This document shows, one piece after another, positions 10,443 to 21,676 of a stretch of DNA of 64,000 nucleotides. The notes under the pieces were generated by a model, which did not search any database, was not told the origin of the DNA, and saw nothing but the letters and a program-made list of their open reading frames with translations. Position numbers and translations under genes: made by a program. Source of the stretch: Trametes villosa (taxonomy: Eukaryota > Basidiomycota > Agaricomycetes > Polyporales > Polyporaceae); assembly GCA_002964805.2 (NCBI GenBank), contig PUDQ02000058.1, forward strand, positions 186,001 through 250,000. Direction: 5' to 3'. Positions within the stretch are counted from its first letter, which is position 1. Each line of letters opens with the position of its first letter.

Positions 10443-13400
10443 ATGCCCAACCCGGCCTCGCCCTCGTCTACACCTACGCCCCTTCCCCTCCAGGGCCCTC
10501 ACAACATGCAGGCCGAGTCTTACCCCCAGCAGTTCCCCACCGCCATACGCATATCGCGGGACATGTCCAGCACGGTCTCTCATGACCTCGTCGACCACGA
10601 CTCCCTCTCTTCCCTCACCCTCACGGAGGATAACAACCTCGCGGCGATCGCACCATGGGCAACGCCTAATAACGGCGACGAACCAGTACGTCTCCTTTCC
10701 CTTGCTGTTGTCTCCCGAGTCTACGTGTGAGCGTCGCAAGAGCTGCGCTGGTCGGGGATGCGGAGGTCACCGCAGGGAGTGCCGAAGCTGCTCGAGGCTG
10801 CCGAAGTTGTGCCTTTGTGGTGGAACTAAGCCCGGCCAGAAGCCATCTCTCGGACCCTGTCCTCTATATGCGAACGCAGAGCTCTGTGTAATGACTCCGC
10901 GCCCCTTCGCTGTTCTGCGTCGGAGACGACTGCCCGGAGTCCCGCAATCTCCTCGTTCGTACTAGCTGCGGCCTTCCCCATGTCATTCAAGCATGCCGAA
11001 CATCCAAGAATTCCAAGGTACCTGACAAGGAGCATGCTTTGTAACGGACCAGCAATGTCGTGAATACTCTGTCTACACGCAGGGTTTCTCGACACTGTCT
11101 GTTGCAAGTGCTTACTTTCATCAGGGCGTCCTGGGATCCTGTGGTGTTCGCACACCCAATCGAGCGACTCCTACCTAAGACAGTGCTGCCAGCATGTCCC
11201 AAGCATCTGCCCTCCTGCCCCGCGTACCGCAAGGATGACAGGGTTCCGAGACTTCTGGCGGGGGACGGGGACTTGCAACGAGCTACGAATGTTCAGGAAT
11301 AACGCTACGCAGACCAATGGCCCGCGTCATCGTAGAACGTTGCAAGATCGCGCTCCCTTCCGAGTATTCCAGAATCTACAGGTGCTCTGCTCGGGCCGAC
11401 GTTGTAGAAGCACCCGTGTGGTTCGTCGCGAGCGACCCGGCCATTCTACACCCCGTGTGGACGAATTCTGTGGGGAGCGGTTCGAATGGCGTTCAACGAA
11501 TACTGCTACGCTATCCGCGCAGACTGTGATGGGTTGGCCTGTCCCTTCTGCACCTATCTGTCGTTCTCTATCAGAGATGCTTGCTCGGAGTCCCGCCATT
11601 ACTTTCTTCGTTCTAGCGGCGGTGTCACCCATGTCGTACAAACTCTCACTTTACTCGACAACTCTGGGACATTGTTGATGCATTGACTGACCTATGCTCC
11701 GTTCAGCCCACGCCTCCACCCAAGTCCTCATCTCATCGCTTTGGCTTCCCTCCCAAGCCGTCATTCTCATCATTCACGCTCCCGCGACACGCCAGCACGT
11801 CCAGCATCAGCGTGTCCACGACTGCCACCGCCCGTCCATCCGAGACGTTCAGCATACATTCCAACGACTCAGGCCGCTCAGGCCGGACGCTCGACTCGCG
11901 CAAGAAGCCCTCGCTAAACCCACTAAGCCTGCTCAAGAAGCGGTCGCAAAGTCGACTACGCTCCGATCGTCCCGCGCCGGAGGCCCCGCCTCCAATGCCT
12001 TCTCCCGACCTATCATTTCATCCCACCCCGACGACACCTCCCGGGTCGTTCTCCAAGAAAGACCGCTCGGTGCGGAAGAAGAAACACTCGTATGCCCCGG
12101 CGCCTCCGGTCCCGCCCAAGACATCCTTGTTTCCGCTCGACGTCAACCTGAACGAGATGGACGGCATCGTCGACTTCTCCGCGCTTCCCCCCGCGAACCC
12201 GGACAGCAACTCGCCCGGGAGCGGGTTCGAGTCCTCGCACCAGTCAAGTTCGGACGTATCGTCGATGCAATTCGGCTCCGTAGGGACGTCGCAACACAGC
12301 GTGTTCAGCAATCCGTTTCTACCCGGCAGCCAGCGGCGGCTAGCCCCCGGTGCGCTGGTGTACGACGGGCGCCGGATATCGCCGAAGGCGCGTCCGCCAG
12401 GCGTGATTCCGAACGCAGAGGAGGGCTCGCCGTCTTGGACTGCCCCGGAGAGCTGGGCGGTTGAAAAGGAGGGCGGGGACGCGTCGATCGCCGCGTACTC
12501 GTCCTCGGACGAGAGTGTGCAGGGGAAGACGACGACGACGACGACGACGACGCAACCGCAGCCACAGTCACGGACTAACACGAAGAAGAACAACAAGAGG
12601 CGGCCTTCGCAGCAGAAGGGGCTCTACAAAGTACGGATATACCGCGCGAACAACTCGTACCACGTCGTGTCCTGCGACCTGAACGTCACCGTCGCCCAAC
12701 TCACGCCTCAGCTGAATAAGAAGCTGCTCTTGGACCCGGGAGTCGAGCCGCATCGGCTGCATCTCAAGGAGCGGGGTCGAGGTATGCTCTAGCACTTATC
12801 AACTCGTTTCGCGGGGCTGACCGAAGTTGTAGAGCGGGTGCTAGCGCCCACGGAGAGACCTGCCGACATCGTCCGGAGACGATTAGAGCAGGCTGGGTAC
12901 GACTACGCGGACGGGCTGGACCTACTCGGGGCCGACGACATCCAGTTCCTGCTGAAGTTCGTGTACAAGAGCAATGTGCTCGGACCGCCGGTGCGTATTG
13001 TCGTTGAGCTCGCCGCTGAACGCAGCCTCATGGATTGAACAGGAGGAGGAGATGCAATTCGAGGCCTTCGACCTGATTGATCTCACATCCCGCAGTCTGA
13101 GGGCGGTGCCCATAACACTCTACGCGCATGCGGACGCCATCGTCTCCCTCAACCTCTCACGAAATCCCATGCTCGAGATCCCGCTCGACTTCATCCAGGC
13201 GTGCACGACGCTCCGGGAGCTGCGCCTATCGCACATGGCCCTCAAGCGCGTGCCCCAGAGCGTACGACATTGTCGGACCCTCCAGCGCCTGGACCTCTCG
13301 TGCAACCGCATAGCGGAACTCGACGACGCTGGCCTCGAACAGATCCCGCAGCTGCGGACGCTGAAGCTGCAGAACAACCGGATGGAGAAGCTCCCGTTCT

Positions 13401-16400
13401 ACTTCCCGCACATGCGGGAGCTGCGCGACCTGAACATCTCGAACAACAAGTTCAAGTGGCTGCCGGCGGTGGTGTGCGAGCTGAGGCCGCTCGTCGACCT
13501 CGACGCGTCGTTCAACAGCTTCACGGACCTTCCGGACGAGCTCGGGCAGCTCACGCAGCTCGAGCACCTCATCATCGTCGGGAACCAGGTGTCGCGGATA
13601 CCGGAGAAGTGCGCGAACCTGCAGAGCCTGCGCGTGCTGGACTGCCGGCGGAACCCGATCGTGGACATCTCGGTGGTGTGCACGCTGCCGAAGATCGAAC
13701 AGCTGCTCGCGGACCACAACTCGATGCACGCGCTCGATGTGTCGTTCGGGCCGTCGCTGAAGCAGCTTGACGTGTCGCACAACGATATCACGCAGCTCAC
13801 GCTCGTGCCCGGGCCGCTCGGCCTCCCCTACGCGCTCACGACGCTCAACCTCTCGCATGCGAAGCTCTCCGCGCTGGACGAGATCGCGTTGGCACAACTC
13901 ACCGCGCTCGAGGTGTTGCACATCGACCACAACTCCATCCGCTCGCTCCCGGAGAGCCTCGGCGGGCTCTCGCGGCTGAAGCACCTCTCGTGCTCGAACA
14001 ACCATCTCTACATGCTCCCTAGTACTATCGGCCGGCTGCAGTGGCTGGAGAAGCTGGAGGCGCACAACAACGACCTCTCCGAACTGCCCATGAGCCTCTG
14101 GAATTGCTCGTCCCTCCAGGTCATCAACGTGACGTCGAACGTCATCAGCACTTGGAGTCTCCCTCCCGGGTCTATCGACCTTGACGTCGCGGTGGCGCAC
14201 GCGTGGGGCAGCAGTGTTAGCCTTCTCTCGGACCGGAAAGGATCGTCGAGTTCCATCGTCGGGTCGTCCCTCCCGGCGCTTGCGTCGTCTCTGGAGAAGC
14301 TGTACGTGGGCGAGAACAGCTTGACGGCGGATAGCTTGCACCCGCTTGCGCTCCTCAAGGAGCTGCAGGTCCTGAACCTGTCGTTCAATAACATCCAGCA
14401 ACTCCCGAGCAGCTTCTTCCGCAACCTGACGCAGCTGCGCGAGCTGTACCTCAGCGGCAACGACATCTCCGCGATCCCGACGGAGAACCTGCAGCACATG
14501 ACGAACCTGGAAGTGCTGTTCCTGAACGGGAACAAGCTGCAGACGCTGCCACGCGAGATCAGCAAGCTCACAAAGCTGTCGGTCATGGATGTCGGGAGCA
14601 ACGTGCTCAAGTACAACATCAACAACTGGGAGTTTGACTGGAATTGGTGAGTGTACTCGGGACCTAATTACAGAGGACGGGGGCTAACCGTGAGCCAACC
14701 AACTCTCGTAGGAACTTCAACACCAACCTGCGCTACCTGAACCTCTCCGGAAACAAGCGGCTTGAGATCAAGCCCGACATGAACCACAAGCAGTCGCGCG
14801 GTCAGCAGCAGCTGTCCGACTTCTCGAGCCTCACCCAGCTGCGTATCCTCGGCCTCATGGACGTCACCATCGGCATGCAGACGAACATCCCCGAGGAGAG
14901 CGAGGACCGCCGTGTGCGTACCTCTATGGGGGACGTGAACGGGGTCGCGTACGGGATCGCCGACACGCTCGGCGCGCGCGAGGCGACGGACCAGCTGACG
15001 ATGATCGACCTCGTGCAGCCGAACTTCCGCGGGAGCCCCGACGAGGCCGTCTTCGCGATGTTCGGGCGCGCGTCGTACGTCGCGAGCAACAACAAGCTCA
15101 CGAAGTTCCTGCACGACAGCTTCCTGCGTGTCTTCGCGGAGGAGCTTTCGCGCCTGCACCGCGCGGAACCGATCCCGGAGGCGCTGCGGCGCGCGTTCCT
15201 CAAGCTGAACAAGCTCCTGCACGACTACCTGTACTCGACATCCGGGCGCAAGATGTCGCACGTGAGCGCGTCCGCGATGAACCAGACCGTGCACGACAAG
15301 ATTGGCGCGTCCGGTATCGTGCTCTACCTGGTCGACCGCACGCTGTACATCGCGAACGCGGGCAACGCGCTCGCGGTTGTCTCCCGGCAAGGCATCGCTC
15401 AGCTCGTCTCACGGAAGCACGACCCCTTCGACCGGTACGAGACCGCGCGCATCCGCGCCGCCGAGGGCTGGGTGTCCCCGAAGGGCTTTGTGAACGACGA
15501 GATCGACGTCTCGCGCTCGTTCGGGTTCTACTACCTCCTTCCTGTCGTGAACCCACGGCCGGACGTGTTCCAGTACGACCTCACGATGGTGGACGAGTTC
15601 GTCATCGTCGGGAACCGCGGGCTGTGGGACTATGTCTCGTACCAGACCGCCGTCGACATCGCGCGGAAGGAGCGGGACCCGATGATCGCCGCCCAGAAGC
15701 TGCGGGACTTCGCTATCAGCTACGGCGCGGAGGGGACCACGATGATCATGGTCATCAGGGTGTCGGACCTGTTCCCCAAGGGCCTCCCAGGCGACCTGCA
15801 GCTCAGCCCCGAGCCCGTCATCCTTCCCGAGGAGCTCATTCGGATGGTCAAGCACCGGAAGCCCGGGACTGGTATCATCAACCGCGACATCTCTCGGCTG
15901 GAGGAGGAAGTCTCGCCGCCCACCGGCCACCTCGCGCTCGTGTTCACGGACATCCGCAACTCGACGCATTTGTGGGAGGTCAACCCCGGGATGCAGTCGG
16001 CGATGGTCCTGCACAACAACCTGCTCCGGCGGCTGCTCCGCTTCTGCGGTGGGTACGAGGTCAAGACGGAGGGCGACGCGTTCATGTGCTCGTTCCCGAC
16101 GACCCTCAGCGCGCTCTGGTGGTGCATGAGTGTCCAGTCCCAGCTCATCGACCTCGCCTGGCCGCTCGAGCTACTCGAGTGCGAGGACGGCAAGGAGATC
16201 CGCAAGGACCAGCAGCTGATCGCCCGAGGCCTCTCGTTGCGGATGGGCATCCACTGTGGGCAGCCCGTGTGCGAACCCGACCCTGTCACCGGCCGGATGG
16301 ACTACTTTGGGCCGATGGTCAATCGCGCTGCGCGCGTGAACGCCGTCGCCGCAGGCGGACAGATCATGTGTAGCGCCGACGTCGTGAAGGAGATCAACGC

Positions 16401-17004
16401 GCGCATCCTCGACTCGGGGCCCCCGACGGAGTACTCGTACCTCCAGCCCGCGGCCGCGATCGACGCGATCCGCACGATGGGCGTCCAGATCTTCGCCGTC
16501 GGCGAGGTGAAGCTCAAAGGCCTCGAGGTCCCCGAGCACCTCTCCGTGCTCTACCCGAAGCACCTCGCCGCGCGCCACGAGCTCGAGCCGTTCGAGGCGG
16601 TGCCGACCGCGTCCGGCTCGCGCGTGCAGTTCAGCGTCGAGCAGATGCGCGAGCTCGGCCTGCTCTGCGTGCGCCTCGAGACGCTCGCGAGCGCGAAGAT
16701 CTTCCGGCCGACGCCCGCGCGCAAGGGCAGCGTCGCGTCCGCGTCCGCGTCCGCCGCGGAGGAGGAGCGCGCGGCGTCGCCGCTCGTCGTGCACGACGAC
16801 CCGGCGCTGTACCTGCCCGTGATGGACGAGAAGTCGTCGGACGCGGCGCTCACGACCGTGCTCCACTCGCTCTCGCTCCGGATCGACAACGCGCTCACGA
16901 AGCTCGCGTTCATGTACATGTCCGAGGTCGAGCGCAGGCGCGGCGCGCCCGACCTCGCCCTGCGCGACCAGATCCTGGAGCTCTGCCGGCCTGTTCTTCT
17001 GTGA
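10443..17004 (+). CDS. Fungal adenylate cyclase (RA-LRR-PP2C-like-cyclase)
   Basis: Makes cAMP from ATP for PKA signalling; homologue of yeast Cyr1. Exons 10443-10685, 11707-12781, 12833-12990, 13043-14646 and 14712-17004 total 5,373 nt, giving 1,790 residues in frame. In order: a Ser/Pro-rich N-terminus with a poly-Thr tract from (ACG)n near 12529-12551; a Ras-association domain (~384-489); some twenty leucine-rich repeats (~493-1050); a PP2C-like domain (~1100-1386); and a class III catalytic domain (~1431-1643). The catalytic part keeps the metal ligands in VFTDIRNSTHLWE and VKTEGDAFMCSF and the transition-state pair in PMVNRAARV. The Lys of VKTEGD and the Asp of DYFGPMVN fit ATP specificity. 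The PP2C-like domain has FAMFGRAS where active phosphatases have a DGHGG-type motif, so it is probably inactive. A later start at 10506 is possible. Confidence 0.95.
10686..11706 (+). other. Unusually long first intron of adenylate cyclase gene
   Basis: A 1,021-nt interval bounded by GTACGT and TTCAG joins exons 1 and 2 in phase 0. The other cyclase introns here are 51-65 nt. It contains two related segments (see the repeat entry) and no uninterrupted ORF that continues the protein. It could also hide an alternative promoter or an unrecognised short exon; transcript data would decide. Confidence 0.7.
10904..11646. repeat. Diverged direct repeat pair inside cyclase intron 1
   Basis: Segments at about 10904-10995 and 11546-11646 share CGGAGTCCCGC, TTCGT, CTAGCNGCGG and CCCATGTC blocks in the same order. 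Read on the minus strand they give related peptides: MGKAAASTNEEIAGLRAVVS and MGDTAARTKKVMAGLRASIS, each followed by D-x-E-(Q/R)-x-x-GAE. This looks like two decayed copies of one protein-coding element, now non-coding in sense to the host gene. The family was not recognised. Confidence 0.55.
12529..12551 (+). repeat. (ACG)n microsatellite encoding poly-Thr in adenylate cyclase
   Basis: A pure trinucleotide run that translates to about eight threonines just upstream of the Ras-association domain. It stays in frame with any repeat-unit change, so length polymorphism would be tolerated. Confidence 0.85.
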
Positions 17005-17350
17005 TGTCGCGCTGCGCTTCGTCGTCGTTTTGTCCGTTCATATGGACTGTAGCCCTAACTTATTATATCTGCCCCTTCTTCTCTTTGCATCCCCGGCAAT
17101 TGTACTCCACACCACGTCCGCCCACTATCATTAGATCACCCGTGTATACCCTTGTAATATTGCACGTACGTACGCACAGCACTGTAAGATGATATCGCTA
17201 TTATCCGTGGTAGAGCACCACCGGCCTCCAGTGATTATCGGGTCCCGTAAACACCACAGCAAACATCCAATTAACAGAACATAGAGGTAACACAGCGCAC
17301 TGGTCAAACAAACATCCCAGAAACGACACGCAGCCCACGGCACTTCCAGC
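17005..17350. other. Convergent intergenic region
   Basis: 346 bases between the cyclase stop and the acyltransferase stop on the opposite strand. AT-rich relative to the flanking exons, with TTATTATAT near 17058, as expected for overlapping or abutting 3' UTRs. No other feature seen. Confidence 0.6.
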
Positions 17351-20300
17351 TTACTGCTGGCTCGGCGGGACCCACTCGAGGTCCGCCTTGTCGTCCGCTG
17401 CGACCTCGCCGTCGTACTCGCCCTCGCCTTCGCTGCTGACCGCCGCCCAGTCGCCCTCGACGCGCTTCTCTAGCGCAGTGACCTTCGCGCCGCGAGCGCG
17501 GAGGAATGCGACGACCTCGCGCGCGCTGCGCCATGCAGCTGGCTCCGGGACCGTCTGCACCCCGTCCTCCGTGGTCACGGGCGAGACGGGGTCGTCGACG
17601 GTGCCCCCGTACGCGCGTGCGAGGTGCAGGGACGCACAAACGCGCTTCGTCTCGGGCGCACGCTCGAGCTGCGCGAGGAGCGACGCAAGCGCCTTCGCGG
17701 CCTCGACGCGTGCGCGCAGGATGTGGCGCACGACGCGGCGCGTGGGCGGGCGGCGGCGCTTGCCGCTGGCACCCGAGCCTGCGGACGCGGTCGACGGCGC
17801 GGGCGAGGGCGAGCGCGCCGCGGACTCGGACGCGGACTCGGAGCCGCTGTGGGGGCCCGGGGTGGCGGGGCGCGACTTGGCCTTCGCCTTCGAGCGGTCT
17901 ATCCACGGGTTCTCGGGCGGGATCCGCGGGACGGTGTACTGCGCGACGGCGGAGAGGGAGAGGTCCCACCTGCGGGGCGCCCACACGCCGACGAGGATGC
18001 GCCAGGCGGCGACGAGGCGCTTCGCGCTGGCGGCGGGGGAGAGGGGGCGTCAGAAGGCACGTCAGATAGGCGTGAAGGCTGCACGATCCTTACCGCTCGT
18101 AGTTGTCTGGCGGGGCAGGGCAGGGCAGGACACGCACGTCAGGCGAGAGTTTCGGGGCGTGGGAGGGCGGACTTACCGTTGATGAGCTTGTTGTGATAGA
18201 GCGCGAAGAGGAAGACGAAGCCGACGGCGACGAGCGCGCCGACGGGGGTGTACCGCAGGAAGGCCCACACGGCGAAAAACGCGGCGGGGTAGATCATGAA
18301 GAGGAGCAGGAGGCCGAAGACGACCTTGTTCTGCGCCTGCGTCTCCTCCTCGTCCTCGACGAGGCGCGCGCCGACGCGACCCATCACGTACGCGGGCGCA
18401 TGGATGACGAGGGGCACGATGGAGAACGGGAGGCGGACGAGCAACGCGAGCGTATCCCGGACGAGGAGCACGAGCGTGAACAGGCGGCTCGGGAGCGGCA
18501 CAGGCTGCCGCGGATCGAGCGTGGCTGGCAGCGGCAGGGAAGACAGGACCGCGTTCGTGAGGTGCGTGGACTGGAGCAGGGAGTAGTATGTGAGCAGATG
18601 GCGCCTGATCGCGTTGATGTTCGGGACGAGGTCAGGTGTGGAGAAGAGGTCGACGAGGCTGTGGGCGGGCGGTCAGCGTGATCGCATACCCGTCGGAGGA
18701 GCACCCGAGATACCGACGTCTGAGAAATCGCGACGAAGTCGTCCAGGTTGATAGACCTGTCTTCTGGCCACAGAAGGTCCCGTGCCATCCGCGCCGCGTA
18801 GAGCGTGTCCCTATACCGGCAAAGGTTTCATGGGTGGCTCGCCGTTTCATCTCCTGCAGAACTTACCAATCCGGCGCGTTAATCGTGAGCTGCGTGAGCT
18901 CTCTCTCAATCGCCGCCGTTAAACGCTTGACGGCAGCACGCGGTGCGCCCTCCTTCTCGGACATGAATTGTGGCATATATTCATCCATCTTGATAGGTTG
19001 TCCGAACCTAACGGCGAGATTGTGAGTATGCAAGCGAGCACTAGGGGCAAGGTACGCTCACTCCATAATCGCCTGTAACGCCGTAGGGTCAGAAAAACAG
19101 CGTCAGAAGTGACCTCAAGAAGAACACCGACCTGGCTGCGATACTTGGACTTGTTGGTGTACACGATCGCCGCAGGGATGATCATGACGTTCTCGGCACC
19201 TTTCTTCACCTTGTCTGGGTTCTCCTTCACCCATTTCGTGTACTCCAGAGCTGCCCATGCCGCGCCGTCCTTCACCTGCATAATGTGCGGCTCGGTATAA
19301 CTAGTGCCTTCCGGAAACAGCGCCACCGCTTCCCCAGCAGCGAGGGTGCGGAATGTGCCGCGGAAGAGAAGCTGCTTGTCCTGGGCCTTGCGGTCGACAG
19401 GAATATTGCCCGCAGACGTGAGGATATACTTCATGACGGGGTTCGCAAAAAGGGACGCTAGAAGGTGGGCCTCAGGAAAGCTGAAACCTTCATCTCGGCA
19501 TGGCGCACCTTTTGCCCAATAGTGGAGCACCCTCTTGTACGGGAACGCGCACGCTGCATACAGTTGAGCGACTTTCTCCCGTTAGATGGGCGGCCACTTA
19601 CAAAGGATTGCTGGATCCAGCATCATATTATGGTGCGTCGCCGTGCTGCACGTCAAGCCGTCAGACACCCAGTACGTCAGCCATTTGATAACTGCCGAGC
19701 TGCGGACGGTAGACACGAGTTCGAGGTTCGATTACAATGCAGATACCTGGCGGGCGCGGCCGATGGCGGGCTATTGGTGCCGTTATGAACGCACCTGATT
19801 CACTCATTCGACGAGCGCGTTCTACGCAGAACGGCGGGATGGAGGCAAGGCACTCGCCTTAATGAGATACGGACCAGAAGCCCACTGCGCTCGCGGAGCG
19901 CGCCGTCTATGCCGACCGAAATCACCTCGAGCGGGACGGGAGAGGAGACTGAAGTCGATCTCGGATTAGGCTGGCGCTCCGGGGGCCAGTGCTGGCGTCT
20001 GCTTGCATACCGACGGCGGGCGGGAGCATGATACGGCAGCGCTATGCCACGGCCGGGACCCTGCGCTCAAGCATGGGATGGATGGGGCGTAATCCCGCAC
20101 CAGCTCACGGCTGAGACGCGTTCTGCCGCCTTACGAGCAAAGGGATTCTTCCTTTCCACCCTCGCACGAAGCGCGGAGTTCGCGGACATATTGGAGCCGC
20201 TCCGCGAGCAAGAAGAGAGGAAGCGTTTGGAGGACCACTCACGCAATAATGGGACCATCGCGCGGCACGTTCTCGCTGCCGATGACGTGAATCTCGGTGA

Positions 20301-20370
20301 AGAAAGATACGACTGCCCAGCTGGCAATGCGGCGGATGAACCTGTGCGCGAGGTACGCCTCAGAGGACAT
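17351..20370 (-). CDS. PlsC-domain glycerolipid acyltransferase (Sct1/Gpt2-like)
   Basis: Predicted ER enzyme that acylates glycerol-3-phosphate or dihydroxyacetone phosphate, the first step of phospholipid and triacylglycerol synthesis (function known for yeast Sct1/Gpt2). Exon 1 (20370-20243) begins MSSEAYLAHRFIRRIASWAV. After a 597-nt intron comes the catalytic HX4D box in ATATHHNMMLDPAIL (from 19645). Then follow RVLHYWAKASLFANPVMKYI, GNIPVDRKAQDKQLLFRGTF, the substrate motif ALFPEGTSYTEPHIMQVKDG, and NVMIIPAAIVYTNKSKYRSQ. Membrane segments lie in VVFGLLLLFMIYPAAFFAVW and VGALVAVGFVFLFALY. A low-complexity Ser/Ala/Arg-rich tail ends ADLEWVPPSQQ. Length after splicing is about 660-700 residues. 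It diverges from SPC3. Sub-family assignment is moderately sure; catalytic class is secure. Confidence 0.88.
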
Positions 20371-20779
20371 GGCGGGCGGCGGTGGCGGCGGCAGAGAGAG
20401 CGAGGTGATGGTGGGGAGGAGGAGAGGACAGACGACGGCGGAAGCTCCTGAGCGGGCGCGGGGGAGGTGAGGCCACTCTTGGCCTTCTCTGGCTGGCAGT
20501 CGCGCTGGGGGCACTGAGCTGAGCTGGAGACGCGGCGGGCGCTGCCACTGGGCTCGGCGCGCGCCATGCCCCGCACTCCCCGCTCAATTAGGCAGTCAGC
20601 GTCACCAGGCGCCCATAATCCCCGCGCACGTGGCCCCGTACGTGTCTCGACGCGCGCATCAGCGCGTCCACGACTCCCAGCTCTCTCTCTCTCTCTCAGC
20701 CACCACCACTGGTCACCAGTCTGCACATACCCACCTTGTCTCTCGCTTGCTGGTTTCCCTCTCTCCGGGTCTTCTCAGG
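20371..20779. promoter_or_regulatory. Bidirectional promoter between acyltransferase and SPC3
   Basis: 409 bases separate the two divergent start codons. A CT-dinucleotide run lies at about 20680-20697, roughly 85 bases before the SPC3 ATG, a common core-promoter/5' UTR feature in filamentous fungi. No clear TATA box is seen. Confidence 0.6.
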
Positions 20780-21676
20780 ATGCATACCGTCTACTCTAGG
20801 ATCAATAATGTCTCGGCCATGCTCTCGACCTGCATAATGGTCTTACTAGGTGCAATCACCCTCTCCACCTTCGTCTTCACCGCGGATCCGAAAGGAAGTC
20901 TCGAGGTCGCATCTGTGCAAGTGTGGGTGGACTCCAGCGTATCTGTGCCTCTCCATGCAAGTCTCACGTCGCCATTAGGTTTCCGGGCAATGCCCGACGT
21001 TACGCCAACAAGAACCAGGACTTTGCGTTTGTCAACTTCAATCTTACAGCAGGTACGCAGTCAGGCACACGTCCTCCTATTTGTATTCACCTTGGGGCCA
21101 GACTTAACCCCGCTCTTCAACTGGAATACGAAGCAGCTCTTCCTTTACGTCAGTGCAGAATATGAAAACAAGCGCGGGGTGGGTACGAGAACGCCGGTCG
21201 ATGTCTGCGCATTAAAGGCTATCTGCAGGTAAAAAACGAGGTCGTCATTTGGGACCGCATCGTGCAGAACAAGGAGGACGCCCAGCTGTCGGTGGCGGGT
21301 CGCAACAAGTATGTCTTCCGTGAAACGAGCGCATCATTCAAGTGAGTGTCCCCCATTTTCTTACGGCTAGCCCGGCCTGTCCTCTGCATGGTCTGGTCGT
21401 CCCCGTAGTCGGGTTAGACCGCAGAAATCCGCAGTCAGAAAGCTATACTCCGACGCCGCTTCCATATCTTGCATTGCAAGCTGTCCGGACAAGATATCAT
21501 ACGCATATGATATGTGAACGCCGCTGACCACTTATGTTCTCCTCTCTAGGAATGCTGCACCGGCGCACTACACCCTGAAGTACAACATCATGCCGTATGT
21601 CGGAGTGCTGACGTATGGTGAAGCTGCTAGGACCGCGGAGCCCGTCGCTTTCCCCGAACGCCAAGAATTGTCATGA
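20780..21676 (+). CDS. SPC3: Signal peptidase complex subunit 3 (SPC22/23 family)
   Basis: Essential non-catalytic subunit of the ER signal peptidase complex; type II membrane protein with a lumenal domain. The start MHTVYSRINNVSAMLSTCIM leads into a single TM segment (about residues 12-33, MVLLGAITLSTFVF). After introns the lumenal part reads SVQVFPGNARRYANKNQDFA, FVNFNLTADLTPLFNWNTKQ, LFLYVSAEYENKRG, VKNEVVIWDRIVQNKEDAQL, NKYVFRETSASFK and NAAPAHYTLKYNIMPYVGVL, ending PERQELS. All are family hallmarks (NFDL-type strand, WNTKQLF, IWD). Four introns, with about 180-185 residues in total, match the family. The intron near 21342-21549 is longer than usual (about 200 nt). Confidence 0.93.

Noticed and set aside
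13226..14497. 423-residue minus-strand ORF opposite the LRR exon of adenylate cyclase
   Set aside because: It is a shadow frame produced by GC-rich codon use; its Arg/Val/Glu-rich translation has no domain and it lies fully antisense to a well-supported exon.
19690..19770. Possible tRNA-like GTTCGATTAC segment in the acyltransferase intron
   Set aside because: No matching acceptor, D or anticodon stems could be folded around it.
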